From Tigriopus japonicus (taxonomy: Eukaryota; Arthropoda; Copepoda; Harpacticoida; Harpacticidae): DNA of 64,000 nt. The notes below the pieces were generated by a model, which made no database searches, was not told the DNA's origin, and saw only the letters and a list, made by a program, of their open reading frames with translations. Numbering within the stretch: the stretch's first letter is position 1; each line of letters opens with the position of its first letter. Shown piece after piece: positions 1-9,371 of the stretch. Location of the stretch: positions 9,707,970-9,771,969 of the forward strand of contig CM021323.1 in assembly GCA_010645155.1 (NCBI GenBank), written 5' to 3'. The translations under genes were made by a program, and so were the position numbers.

Positions 1-104
1 CTTCTCGCACTTACTTCTCGCACTTACTTCTCGCACTTACTTCTCGCACTTACTTCTCCCGCTTACTTCTCCCACTTACTTCTACTACTTACTTCTCCCA
101 CTTA
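1..104. repeat. 13-bp tandem repeat (minisatellite)
   Basis: Eight consecutive 13-bp units of the form CTTCTCGCACTTA. The first four are identical and the last four vary (CTTCTCCCACTTA and similar). The array starts at the window edge, so its true length is unknown. An AATAAT-rich stretch follows. Confidence 0.9.
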
Positions 105-371
105 CTAATAATAATAAAAATAAATCAATTTATTGCAAAAATACTGTTCATGTATATATTTTTGCCTTACGCTAGATTTCTATTGTTAACCTGAAGTGCT
201 CTAGTTTAACCAAGGTATCCTTGGTTTAACCAGTATTGTACCTAGAGTCGCATTCACATACCATGCCAAATGCCTGTTCTATAAGCACACTGATTGTTAC
301 TTAAAAGTGGCTACATGATTATTCAGCATGGGTTCGTCAGAACATGAAATACACGGGGGTTTCACTTACCG

Positions 372-756
372 GAGCGGAAGAGTAAAAGAGCGTCTTTTAC
401 GTGGGTTCTTTCTACTCGGGCCTGAGAAAGAGTTGAATCGTAGAGCAAGTTAATTTCGGGCAACTCTAAACCACCAAGTCAACCAGATTTCTTGCCTCTT
501 GAGCTGTTGCCACCTAGGTCAGGTGGGTAAGTGCCAGAGGCGTCGGTGGAGCGAGGAAGAGGAGCAGGCCGCTCCTACACCTCCACCTCTGACACTTGCA
601 CCACCTTCCCGAGGTGGCAACAACTCAATCGGAAGAGAATCTGGTTGACTAAGTGGTTCCGAGTTACCCTCAACCAACTTTCTCTCCTCTTCTCCTCTTA
701 CTCAGGCCCTGGTAGAATGTAACCCGGGTAAAAGAAATAGCTATTCTCTCCTCGCT
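372..756. repeat. Long imperfect inverted repeat (fold-back element)
   Basis: The left arm (about 372-550) and the reverse complement of the right arm (about 580-756) align over most of their length. Shared blocks in the same order are TCTTTTAC, GGGCCTGAG, AGTCAACCAGATT, GTTGCCACCT and CAGAGG. The centre is the short palindrome GGAGC-AGGCC-GCTCC near 566. Weaker similarity may extend the arms to about 350 and 772. No protein is encoded; short open frames inside it are by-products. It looks like a fold-back or MITE-type non-autonomous DNA element. No target duplication was recognised, so the exact ends are uncertain. Confidence 0.7.
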
Positions 757-772
757 AAAAATACGGATGTGT

Positions 773-1683
773 AACGCGTTGGATTTTCAAGTGTTGCCAT
801 ATTGGTCCTTGTTCATGGTTTTGGGTCTAAAAGCTTAACGCAACCTGGCTCTCCAAGAGGAGGGTGAACCAGACTCCGGTGCAAAAATGCAGCATTGCCA
901 GCTCAAAATACTTCCAAAAATTCATCATTTCTTTTTAAATATTTCCTCACTAGACGAATTGAATCGGTCAACATCCACCCATTCCGCACGAATAGGGTCT
1001 GATCCGGTATTGCCAAAAATGTATTGTTATAGTTTCGTGATCCATTGTACAACAAAGTCAAAACTATCAATCCAGATCGAGCATGGAATTTCAACTATCT
1101 GATAAGATTATCAGCTGATACTAGCTGATTACTAGCTGATAAGATTAAAACATTATATTAATTTGGGCTTTCAAAAAGGTTATTAATTATTAGATAAAAA
1201 TCTCACGTGATAAAAAAAGAACGATTCTGAGCATTTTGTGCATTTGCTTATGGTGTTATGTTTTCCAACTTTGGGTATTTTGAGCCCCAAAAGTACGTTG
1301 GTATTTGGACACTGAAATTCACGTTCCACCATTGATTTCTTTTTTTCTGATTCCCTCGTTGACATAAAAAAGAAAAAAAAAACAGATTTTTCTGGAAAAG
1401 CTCCAACGGGAAGAAGCAATATTTCCCCACGAAATTTTCTCCGATTCGTGACACTCGCCGACAGAAAAAAATGGAAAAAATAGGGAATGCACATTACTTA
1501 TCAAAAGTTGGTCGGGCAACCATATCTTCTTCGAGAAGGGCAATCTTGTTGAGATGACGTTGATTGACTTAGCCGGATGGTTCTCTTAAATCGAAAAGGG
1601 TAGATAATATTCTAGGGTAGATAAAGGGAGAATTTGATTTGGGGGAGGTGTGTTGAATTTGTAGTCCTCTCTTTACTGGGTTA
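773..1683. other. No gene recognised
   Basis: AT-rich DNA with short, low-complexity open frames on both strands and no recognisable protein similarity. Around 1100-1145 the word AGCTGAT recurs three times with TA-rich spacers. A GTAACGCGTT word at 771-780 resembles one near 13832, which may be scraps of a dispersed repeat. Confidence 0.5.
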
Positions 1684-2977
1684 GGCAAAATTAGTGAAAC
1701 ATCAAAAACGTTAAATAACTCTTCAACAACAAGGTTCACAGCAAAGTTTTAATCAAAGTATTTATTTCTCACATAATGTGGTACAACATATTTGAATTTT
1801 ATTCAACATGGCCGCCCTTTGCCCGAACCACAGCCCTAAACCGCTTGATGGCGCTGGCACAACTTGCACGCACTATTTCTTCTGAGATAGCATCCCATGC
1901 TGCCTCTGCTGCAGACATCAAATGGTCCTTGTAGCCTCTAGGGACGGCATTGGCTTTCCTCTCAAACATCCCCTACATTGAAAAGTCCAAAGAGTTACAA
2001 TCTGATGAAGAGGGAGGCCAATAGTCCTTGGCCCAAAAATGGTCGAAATTGGGTTCGCACCAATCTTGAACAACCTTGGCTGCGTGGGCGGGAGCTCCAT
2101 CTTGCTGAAAACAAATGGATAAGCCAGCAAACTCGTCTTGGATCCAAGGAAGCACATTGGTTTGTAAAAAAAAATCAGGATAAATTGACTACTTGACTTT
2201 AACCCCATCGGGAATCTAAAAAAGGGGCGATCTTTTGCCATTTGAGGCCACTGCACCCCATCCCATGACCGAAGCTGGTTTTTGGGTGCGATAGACATTT
2301 CTGGCACCTGGAGAAAGAGTTGACGAATTTTTGGCCAAGATTCGATCATTTTGGGCATTAAACTTCTTTGTGGTTTTAAAAAGTTTCTCATCAGAAAAGA
2401 TGACAATGACGTTAGGATGATCGGCATACCACTTGAGGAGGATTTTTGATCGTGTCCTCCTCTTGACCTTTGTGGCATCGGACAAGAGCTTCTTCTTCTT
2501 GCACTTGTAAGGTTTCATACCAAGGTCTTCTTTCACGATCCTACCAACAGTTCTGGTAGACACATTGTAATCCTTGGCCATCTTTTTCATGGATTGAGCT
2601 GGATTTCTCCTGATCTTGGATGCAATTGCTTTGGCCAACTTGGGAGTCCTCGCCGTTCTGTTTCTGCCTTGCCCAGACTTTCTTGATGTCTTGCAAGTCT
2701 CCTCATATATATTTTTTGGCCCTCCATATGAAGTGCGGCTCACACCAAGGGTCTTGACAATGACGGTCTGTGGATGGCCCGATTCCAAGATTTTTAAAGT
2801 AGCGATACGCTTACTTTCAAGATCTATTATTCCGTTTCATTTATTTGGATCTGCATCAAATGAAGTATCAAAACAAAAGGCTCTTGTCGAAACAATCTTT
2901 ATTTCTGATGAAACCTTTCAAAGTTATTCAAATAGGGGCATTTGAAGCATTATAACAGATGTTTCACTGATTCTGCC
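1684..2977 (-). mobile_element. Mariner-like (DD37D) DNA transposon, complete but inactive
   Basis: A 1294-bp element with terminal inverted repeats of about 20 bp. The left end reads GGCAAAATTAGTGAAACATC (1684-1703). The right end, read on the minus strand from 2977, reads GGCAGAATCAGTGAAACATC, giving two mismatches. Both ends are flanked by the TA dinucleotide (1682-1683 and 2978-2979), the target duplication of IS630-Tc1-mariner elements. Size, ends and the internal minus-strand transposase all agree with a mariner-type element. The transposase reading frame is broken, so this copy cannot be autonomous. Confidence 0.88.
1799..2840 (-). pseudogene. Mariner/maT-like transposase, broken
   Basis: This was a cut-and-paste transposase. 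From 2836 down to the TAA at 1799-1801 a single minus-strand frame reads through nearly the whole family domain order. There is an N-terminal helix-turn-helix part (ESGHPQTVIVKTLGVSRT, then a second HTH near VSTRTVGRIVKEDLG), a first catalytic Asp in FSDEKLF, a second in QQDGAPAH, and a third in the block after WPP (SLDFSM), 37 residues later. A DD37D spacing is typical of maT-type mariners. The frame carries three in-frame TAG codons (2216-2218, the one just upstream of SIYPDF, and 1973-1975) and no in-frame ATG. The likely ATG at 2838-2840 is one frame off, indicating an indel near the start. The last stop lies where relatives have Trp (LDFSVW-type motif). After it the frame continues to a normal C-terminus (FRAVVRAKGGHVE). 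Confidence 0.88.
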
Positions 2978-3025
2978 TAACGTTGTATACCCTCCTTCGT
3001 TACTCGTATTCTGCGTTTCCACTCC

Positions 3026-3358
3026 CTATTTAAACCTGTCATTAGTTTTGTTATCTATCCATTCTTCATCGTTATTCAATAGAATAAACTTCTCCACCGT
3101 TCTCCCGGTTTCCCGTGTTAGTCCGTTGTAGTACATAACAGAGACCTTGTCCCATGCAAAGTTGAGCTGGCGTAATGGGCAACAGTGATTCGCGGCTTCT
3201 TTTATTGGTGCCAGTGGACGATTATTTATCAACAACTCACATTCCATCAGAACTGTTTTGAGTTGACGAAACATTTGAGTTGTAGAATGAAGTGCTATGC
3301 AAAGAGCCTTTTTTATTAAAAGAAGAATGATTGAACCCACAAGCCATGCTTTACTCAT
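3026..3358 (-). pseudogene. BEL/Pao-like integrase C-terminal remnant
   Basis: A 110-codon minus-strand stretch resembles the end of the integrase in BEL/Pao retrotransposon polyproteins. It has a LVGSI...KKAL block, then FRQLKTVLMECELLINNRPLAP, matching the family pattern (L-T-L-E-E-N-S-R-P-L). The remainder (RQLNFAWDKVSVMYYNG) is divergent. No other part of gag-pol, no LTR and no catalytic D,D-35-E core is visible nearby, so this is an isolated scrap. It begins about 50 bp past the mariner element, so the mariner may have inserted beside or within older retroelement DNA. The assignment rests on one motif block and is moderate. Confidence 0.5.
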
Positions 3359-4891
3359 GTAAGAGTCTTTGGGTATACGTACATATTAGTGAAGCCAATT
3401 GCTGAATTATAAATTCAGAGCCACACAACCACTGAGAATCAGCAACAACTTCAAGCTGAGCCAATTGATCGAATGTCTATCCCTGCAGAGTTGTCAACCA
3501 TACCTCCAGACACTCATCATCAAAGGCTTCATCAAAGATCATTCAAAGGCTTCCTTCATTCAAAGGCTACATCATCTTGCAACTGATTGCATGGCATCTA
3601 AGGAAGTCCATGCTAGTGATTTAACCAAAGGAAATTAAGAATGTTTTTTTGCAGACCAAACATGCTAAGTCACCCTTACATCATATGGAGTGTAAATGTC
3701 ATTTGAGCTTCAAATTCATAAGTACAATTTGCACTTTCAATTGATCGTGATTCGTGTGCGTTAGTGATAATTTATGTACTTTTGAGACATTTCCAAGGTG
3801 GTCAGTTTCTGTTGTGAGCCTGGACCGCCAATATGTTCGTAAGTTAATGACATGTAATCTTGGCTTTCATTCAATTGTTAAGCGTATTTTTTATCTTTTG
3901 AATAGAAACCGCATTGACTGTGGATTTTAGCGCAAGCTTCAAAATTTACCATTAGATGGTGCCAAAACAGGGGCAAAGTCATGGGAGAATAGAGGGTAGA
4001 TATTTTTTAACTTGATGTGAACCTTAGTGGTTGAGACTAAAATGCCATTTTTCATCATATTTTCATCCTACTCGACCTTAGGAACAATGTCTATAAGAAA
4101 GAATATCGCAAAGTCATACTGTTTGATCCTAAATTAAGGCCAAAGATTGCATCAAAATGTGAAAGACTAGTTTCTGCCGCTAGATGTCATTGAATGTCAT
4201 TTCATTGGTACGTGGAATTGCTGTTCAAGATGTTGGGCTTCCTCTGGACAGGTCTCAATATTTTTCCATTGAAAGCCAAATTTCTTTCTTTGCAAAGCTA
4301 CTTGAAAACAAATTGATAGTTTTTCGTAGGGTTTCTGAGCAAAAAAAACTTAAAAATATTTATTAAGTATATGAATAAAAGAAATACTCTCCATATTGGC
4401 AGACTTGTTTAAGAGAAAAATTCTCGTTAAATTTTCAGTTTCCCTGCACATAATCGTTTGTGCAGGGCTGGCATCAAGAGCACTTCATTGTACTAGAGCG
4501 TCTCTACGTTGCATGTGGAACGAAAACTAGCAGGGTAACTGAATTAAGAAAGTAAGACAGAACATCAATTTGGTTGTATGAGTTACTATTGTTTTCAATT
4601 GTGGAGAAAAATGATCTATTTGGATATAAAGAGTATTCACGAACGCAATCGTTGGAAGCATGGCATATTCTCATCTTTTTCAATGTGGGCACTAGGTTAC
4701 TTACAATCCTTTGTGATTAAACACGGAAATAACAATCCTCCATGTCTTTTAAAATATTTTGGTAACCTTGAGCAATTCAGAGATATTTATTTTGGGTGAA
4801 AGTTTCATGTAAAATCAATAGATGACGTTACTAGCACTGCGTAGACGTTCCTATCAAAACAATAGAGGTACCATCTAGAGAACAAAAATGC
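3359..4891. other. No gene recognised
   Basis: AT-rich DNA without a supported gene. Near 3515-3575 the word CAAAGGCT(T/A) recurs with CATCA, forming a loose local repeat. This may be older transposon sequence, since the flanks on both sides are retroelement remnants. Confidence 0.4.
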
Positions 4892-5797
4892 TTGTTTTCT
4901 CTAATAATCTTCATTTCGTCTTATGCAGACGATACCAAACTTGTGTATCGAAGGATTGAAGTTAACTCTGGTGGCCTAGAACAAGATTTAGAAAAAGTAT
5001 ACAAATGGGTTAAAGATAACAACATGAGTTTGAATGGCAACAAATTTCGTTCAATGACCTTCAACAAAACTGCATAACCTGTGTCAGTGTATTTGGATGA
5101 TGCCAATAACAAAATACAACAAGTGTCGTCTATCACAGATCTAGGAGTACAAATTGAAGACACTGGAAACTTTAATGTGCATATTCAAGGGAAAGTTATG
5201 AAAGCCTTTCAAACCTGTGGATGGATATATCGGACTTTTAAATCAAGGGACGGAATCACCATGTTGACCCTGTACAAATCCGTCGTTCAGCCTCATCTTG
5301 AATACGCCTCGCCAATTTGGGCCCCTGTGACCTCGGCTGGTTTACAAAAAGTCGAACGAGTACAGCGCGTGTTCTCTCGAAACATTGATGGAATGCGCGG
5401 CCTTAGCTATTGGGATAGGCTTAAGAGTCTCGGGCTGTACAGTATAGAGAGAAGATATGAAAGGTATATTTTCATCTACGCATTCAAATGCATTCACGGC
5501 CTTTGTCCAAATGCCGGGATGGACTTTTGTGTCAATGAAAGGCGAGGAATCAGTTGCCAAATAAAGTTCAAAAAAGTCATTGGAGATTGTAAATTGATTC
5601 GCACAATCAAATTAAATTTAGTATTGTTTAGAGCTCCAACTCTATATAACTTATTGCCTTGCAATATTAGACGATTTTACAATGTAATGGACCCACTAAA
5701 CAGTTTTAAATACGATTTGGACAATTTTCTACAAACTATACCAGACCCCAACCATACGTACAGGGAGAAGCACGATCTGCGAATTCAAACTCGTTAA
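4892..5797 (+). pseudogene. 5'-truncated non-LTR retrotransposon reverse transcriptase (copy 1)
   Basis: This encodes the C-terminal part of a LINE reverse transcriptase of the Jockey/CR1 type. The catalytic YADD box (YADDTKLVYRR, from 4922) is followed by the thumb region and the usual C-terminal blocks: DLGVQIEDTGNF, a TFKSRDG block, LYKSVVQPHLEYASPIWAP, VERVQRVFSRNIDGM and YWDRLKSLGLYSIERR. The frame is continuous except for one in-frame TAA (5075-5077) between the YADD part and the rest. The 5' half (endonuclease and RT fingers) is absent, as expected from incomplete target-primed reverse transcription. No poly-A tail or target duplication was identified. A second copy of the same family lies at 14640-15510. 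Confidence 0.85.
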
Positions 5798-6048
5798 CAG
5801 ATCAATATTTCTATCGAATGTGACTTTACCTTTTTGCAAGGTTGCATAATTCATTTTTATTTTTGCCAGGGATTCCGTCTCTGACATCGGTTTAAAAATC
5901 CGTAAAAAAAAGAAATTGTTTTCCTCTTTGGCGGGAAATTCAAAAAGCCCGGAATATGCACAAAATGTAAATCTTACGCATATATAAAAATAAGCTCAAT
6001 ATATGCAGTTTTAAGTATTTGCTGGAAATCCACAGCCTTAGTTATCAC

Positions 6049-6918
6049 TAGGGACAGGAACTTAAGCCGAATAAACATATTCGTCTTTTTTCGTCTTTTT
6101 GGCCTTTATTCGTCGCGAAATTTTTTTCGTCTAATTTGAATTTTATTCGTCTTTTTTGTCTAATTGGCCAAAAATTTGGATTTTCTTAGATTGTAAGCGG
6201 TTGCAGCGGTTTTTTTTCAATTTTCCAAGCAAATAAAAACTTCAAAGAAAGTTCAACCCCACCAATCATAGGCCAATGTAATAATTTGATTGTCAGTTGC
6301 GGTTTTGCACAAACCAAAAAAAAAACATTCCACACTTATAAATTAACTTGTACTCGTATAGTTGCTCGACAGAAAGAGAAAGAAAAGATTACTATTGGGT
6401 TGAAAAGGCCATCAGAACAATTATTGGATTTGCAAATTTGATTTTAAGTATAGGTGTACTAAAAACGTTCCTTTAAAAAGGATTTTTTTACTCTTGGTTT
6501 TTATTTGACATATGTACTACTGGCTAATTCTTGCTCGTTAGGTGCGTCCTTTTTTTAAATTTTCTAGATTTCGCCGTTTTTGACAGTCAGATCAGTTCAG
6601 ACAGATTGGTCCTTATCAATAGGGACATAGATTTCGTCTATTTTGTGGGAGCAGCTTTAAACGTCTTTTTCGTCCGGACGGGCATATAATTTTTCTTCTT
6701 TCTTATCAGATGGGTTTATTCGCCTTTTAGCGAAATTAATTCGATTTTTTTCCATTTTGTAAGTATTTCTTTCTTTTTTCCGTCTGTTGGGAACTTTTAT
6801 TCGTCTTTTTTCGTTTAATCGGTCAATTTTATTCGTCTTTTTTCGTCTAATCAGGCAATTCTATTCGTCTTTTTTCGTTTAATTTGACAGTTTTATTCGT
6901 CTTAACTTCCTGTCCCTA
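6049..6918. mobile_element. hAT-like non-autonomous DNA element, 870 bp
   Basis: Terminal inverted repeats read TAGGGACAGGAACTTAAG at the left and, on the opposite strand at the right, TAGGGACAGGAAGTTAAG. They are followed on both sides by (A/C)CGAATAAA. The flanks are GTTATCAC (6041-6048) and GTTATTAC (6919-6926), an 8-bp target duplication with one mismatch. An 8-bp duplication and a TAGGG end fit the hAT superfamily. No transposase is encoded. Near both ends, in the same orientation, the element carries several copies of ATTCGTCTTTTTTCGTCTAAT-like words, which could be subterminal transposase-binding repeats. The mismatches suggest an old insertion. Confidence 0.8.
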
Positions 6919-6926
6919 GTTATTAC

Positions 6927-7730
6927 AATACAAACGACAGTTTTGAGGACACCGAAAATGGTGGCAGGCTTCAGCAAAGAGCGCAATCTACTATACTCGT
7001 ACCTATTTTCAGCTTTCTAACGTATTATTGTACAAATGTAACAAAGCGAGCCCAATATCCAAGATGCAAACCAAAATGCTTCTTTACTTTAGTACCACAT
7101 ATTTCCCAAAAACAATGCGTGAATGAAAACTGGAATTGAATTAACGGGAAAAGATTTGTGTAAAGCCCATCAGTGTGCCCTAAAAATCACCAAAATGCAC
7201 TTTCCCACATTGAAACCACCATTAAATCACATAAGACCTTAAAACTAACACCATTGAAACTTAACTTGCATGTTACAATTCAGTTATGGCAATGATTGGA
7301 GCATCAGAATTCTTCATAATTATAAAGAACTCACGTAGATGTAACAATATTTCTAAAAGAATTCACCGCTTTGAAGCAAAAAACTTCGAAAACTCTAGAG
7401 CAGGGGTCGGCACCGTTATTGGGTCAAGGCCCACCACTTTAGGTTAAGTGAAGTCGGGGCCCATCATACAGATGGTGGCAGGTTGGATGACCCTACGATT
7501 GCAACAACTGACCTCAAGTCGTGGGTTAGGGTGTTTAGGTTATTAGGGCAGGACCCATGAATGATCCTAACAACATCCATGAGCCCTAGATCGATTCCAA
7601 TACACGCACATCATTACAGGGTCCTTGACATTGTCTTTTTATAGAGAAGTAATCCATCCTATTCTCAATTTCGTTGACCTCGCCCTCATAATTAATATTG
7701 TACCAAAAGTCCCGGCCTTCTCCAGTTTGA
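6927..7730. other. Intergenic DNA upstream of the P450 gene
   Basis: No gene recognised. At 7401-7412 the word CAGGGGTCGGCA looks like the start of another hAT-type element, but no matching opposite end was seen. The sequence becomes less AT-rich from about 7400 onward. Confidence 0.35.
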
Positions 7731-7734
7731 CTCG

Positions 7735-7782
7735 TTATCTAATGTGTTATCTATGACAGTTACTTGGAGTCTTCCTGTATAA
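7735..7782 (+). promoter_or_regulatory. Possible P450 promoter elements
   Basis: Two TTATCT words (7735-7740 and 7747-7752), which are GATA-factor sites on the other strand, lie 12 bp apart. A TATA-like GTATAAG follows near 7776-7782, about 90 bp before the ATG. GATA factors drive many gut-expressed arthropod detoxification genes. These short words could also occur by chance. Confidence 0.2.
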
Positions 7783-7869
7783 GATCTGATGACAACAATC
7801 CATCTCGATTACTTCAAATCCACTCCCATTTGACGAGAGTCTGTGAAGACTGCCTTTTTCAGACAAATC

Positions 7870-9327
7870 ATGTGGGCGGTCTTACTCTTGACCACACTAG
7901 TTTTGGCCATTGCCCGCTACTACAACACAATCCGACAACTTTGTCCAGGACCTCCAAGTATTCCAATCTTGGGAGCGATTAACTTGATCTTTACTACCGA
8001 AGGTCCTAAAGCTTTGATTGACAAAAGTCTTTTGAAGTATGGTGACATTGTCCGGATTGAATTTGGAATGCTTCGTCTTTATGTCATTAACGGGTTTGAA
8101 GTGGCCAAAGACCTCTTCAATAAAGACAACACATCTCATCGACCCACAACATGGTATCAAAAAGAAATCAAGGGTTTTCACGGGCAAGTCTTGGGGATCA
8201 ATGAAGCCAGTGGGCAAACATGGATAGAACAACGAAGATTTGCCTTGAAGAACTTGAGAGACTTCGGCTTTGGACGAAAGTCCATGGATCTAATCATCCA
8301 AGAAGAGGCAGATATGCTCATTCAATCTCTTTTGAAAGAAAATCGCGAAAAAAAGGAGGTGCTCATTGTCAACACTTTCAACGCTCCCATTGTAAATGCT
8401 CTTTGGCAAATTGTGGCCTCCAACCGATTTGACCCCGAAGATGAGGCCACCAAAGACATCATGGAGAAACTGGCTTTGCACTTCAAATCTCGAATGGAAA
8501 TCATTGACTTTGTCCCCGTGATTCGACCCTACCTTCCAGTTTCCAAGTCATCCCAAGCTATCTTGGAACTCAAGGAAATCATTCGGAAAGAGATTCTTGC
8601 CCATGAGCAGGATTTCGATCCCAATGCTCCCCCAAGAGATTTCATTGACGTCTACTTGACAGAGATCAAACGAGCTGAAGGCTCATCGGATTCCAATTTC
8701 CACCGTGAACAATTGGTGACAGTTTGCCTGGACTTCTTCTTAGCCGGAGCTGAAACCACAAGCACCACATTGACCTGGAGTGTCATGCTCATGGCTCTTT
8801 ATCCCGAAATCCAAGAGAATTGTTACGAAGAAATTCAGAAACTCATTGGATCCCAACCTCCAACTACGGGTCACATGAAGGATTTGACCTATTGTCATGC
8901 CACCATGCTCGAAGTACAACGGATTTCTGCCACAGTTCCTGCCAGTCTACCTCACAAAACCACAGAGGATATTCAGATGGACGGTTATGTTATCCCCAAA
9001 GATTCATTGATGATTGCTAACTTGAGGTTGTTCTTGCACGATGAGAAAGTCTTCCCGAATCCGAAAGAGTTTAACCCATCACGTTTTTTGGACGACAATG
9101 GCATGATTACCAAACCGGACCAATTTGTTCCATTCAGTCTTGGCAGGCGGGTCTGTATGGGCGAATCCTTGGCCAAAAGTGAGCTATTCATCTTTTTTGC
9201 TTCGTTCCTGCAAAAGAGCAAAATAACGGCCAACAAATCACGAGAGCCTTTAAATCTTGAAAATCATACCGTTGGGATGACATGCATTCCCGATCCATTT
9301 TACGTGATTGTGGAGCCCAGAAACTAA
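7870..9327 (+). CDS. Cytochrome P450, CYP2-clan type, intronless
   Basis: A microsomal haem monooxygenase that would insert one oxygen atom into a lipophilic substrate using electrons from P450 reductase; the substrate is unknown. The 485-residue protein has the full family order: an N-terminal membrane anchor (WAVLLLTTLVLAIA), a proline-rich hinge (PGPPSIPILG), C-helix WxxxR (W118-R122), I-helix oxygen-activation motif AGAETT (292-297), K-helix ExxR (EVQR, 348-351), a PERF-like FNPSRF (401-406) and the haem loop FSLGRRVCMG with the ligand Cys at about 429. The EVQR and PHKTTED words favour the CYP2 clan. The frame stays open upstream to a GTG at 7843, but the first ATG is at 7870 and leaves the anchor directly at the N-terminus, so I chose it. 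All motifs are intact and no intron is needed. A processed copy of an intron-containing gene cannot be excluded. Confidence 0.93.
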   Translation: MWAVLLLTTLVLAIARYYNTIRQLCPGPPSIPILGAINLIFTTEGPKALIDKSLLKYGDIVRIEFGMLRLYVINGFEVAKDLFNKDNTSHRPTTWYQKEIKGFHGQVLGINEASGQTWIEQRRFALKNLRDFGFGRKSMDLIIQEEADMLIQSLLKENREKKEVLIVNTFNAPIVNALWQIVASNRFDPEDEATKDIMEKLALHFKSRMEIIDFVPVIRPYLPVSKSSQAILELKEIIRKEILAHEQDFDPNAPPRDFIDVYLTEIKRAEGSSDSNFHREQLVTVCLDFFLAGAETTSTTLTWSVMLMALYPEIQENCYEEIQKLIGSQPPTTGHMKDLTYCHATMLEVQRISATVPASLPHKTTEDIQMDGYVIPKDSLMIANLRLFLHDEKVFPNPKEFNPSRFLDDNGMITKPDQFVPFSLGRRVCMGESLAKSELFIFFASFLQKSKITANKSREPLNLENHTVGMTCIPDPFYVIVEPRN

Positions 9328-9365
9328 TCTGTTTGAGATTGGCTTACTCTATCTTCCTAAATCGA

Positions 9366-9371
9366 AATAAA
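9366..9371 (+). promoter_or_regulatory. Polyadenylation signal of the P450 gene
   Basis: AATAAA lies 39 bp downstream of the P450 stop codon, a normal place for a short arthropod 3' UTR. Confidence 0.55.

Noticed and set aside
7401..7412. CAGGGGTCGGCA, resembling a hAT terminus
   Set aside because: No inverse end (TGCCGACCCCTG) or target duplication was seen nearby, so it is not listed as an element.
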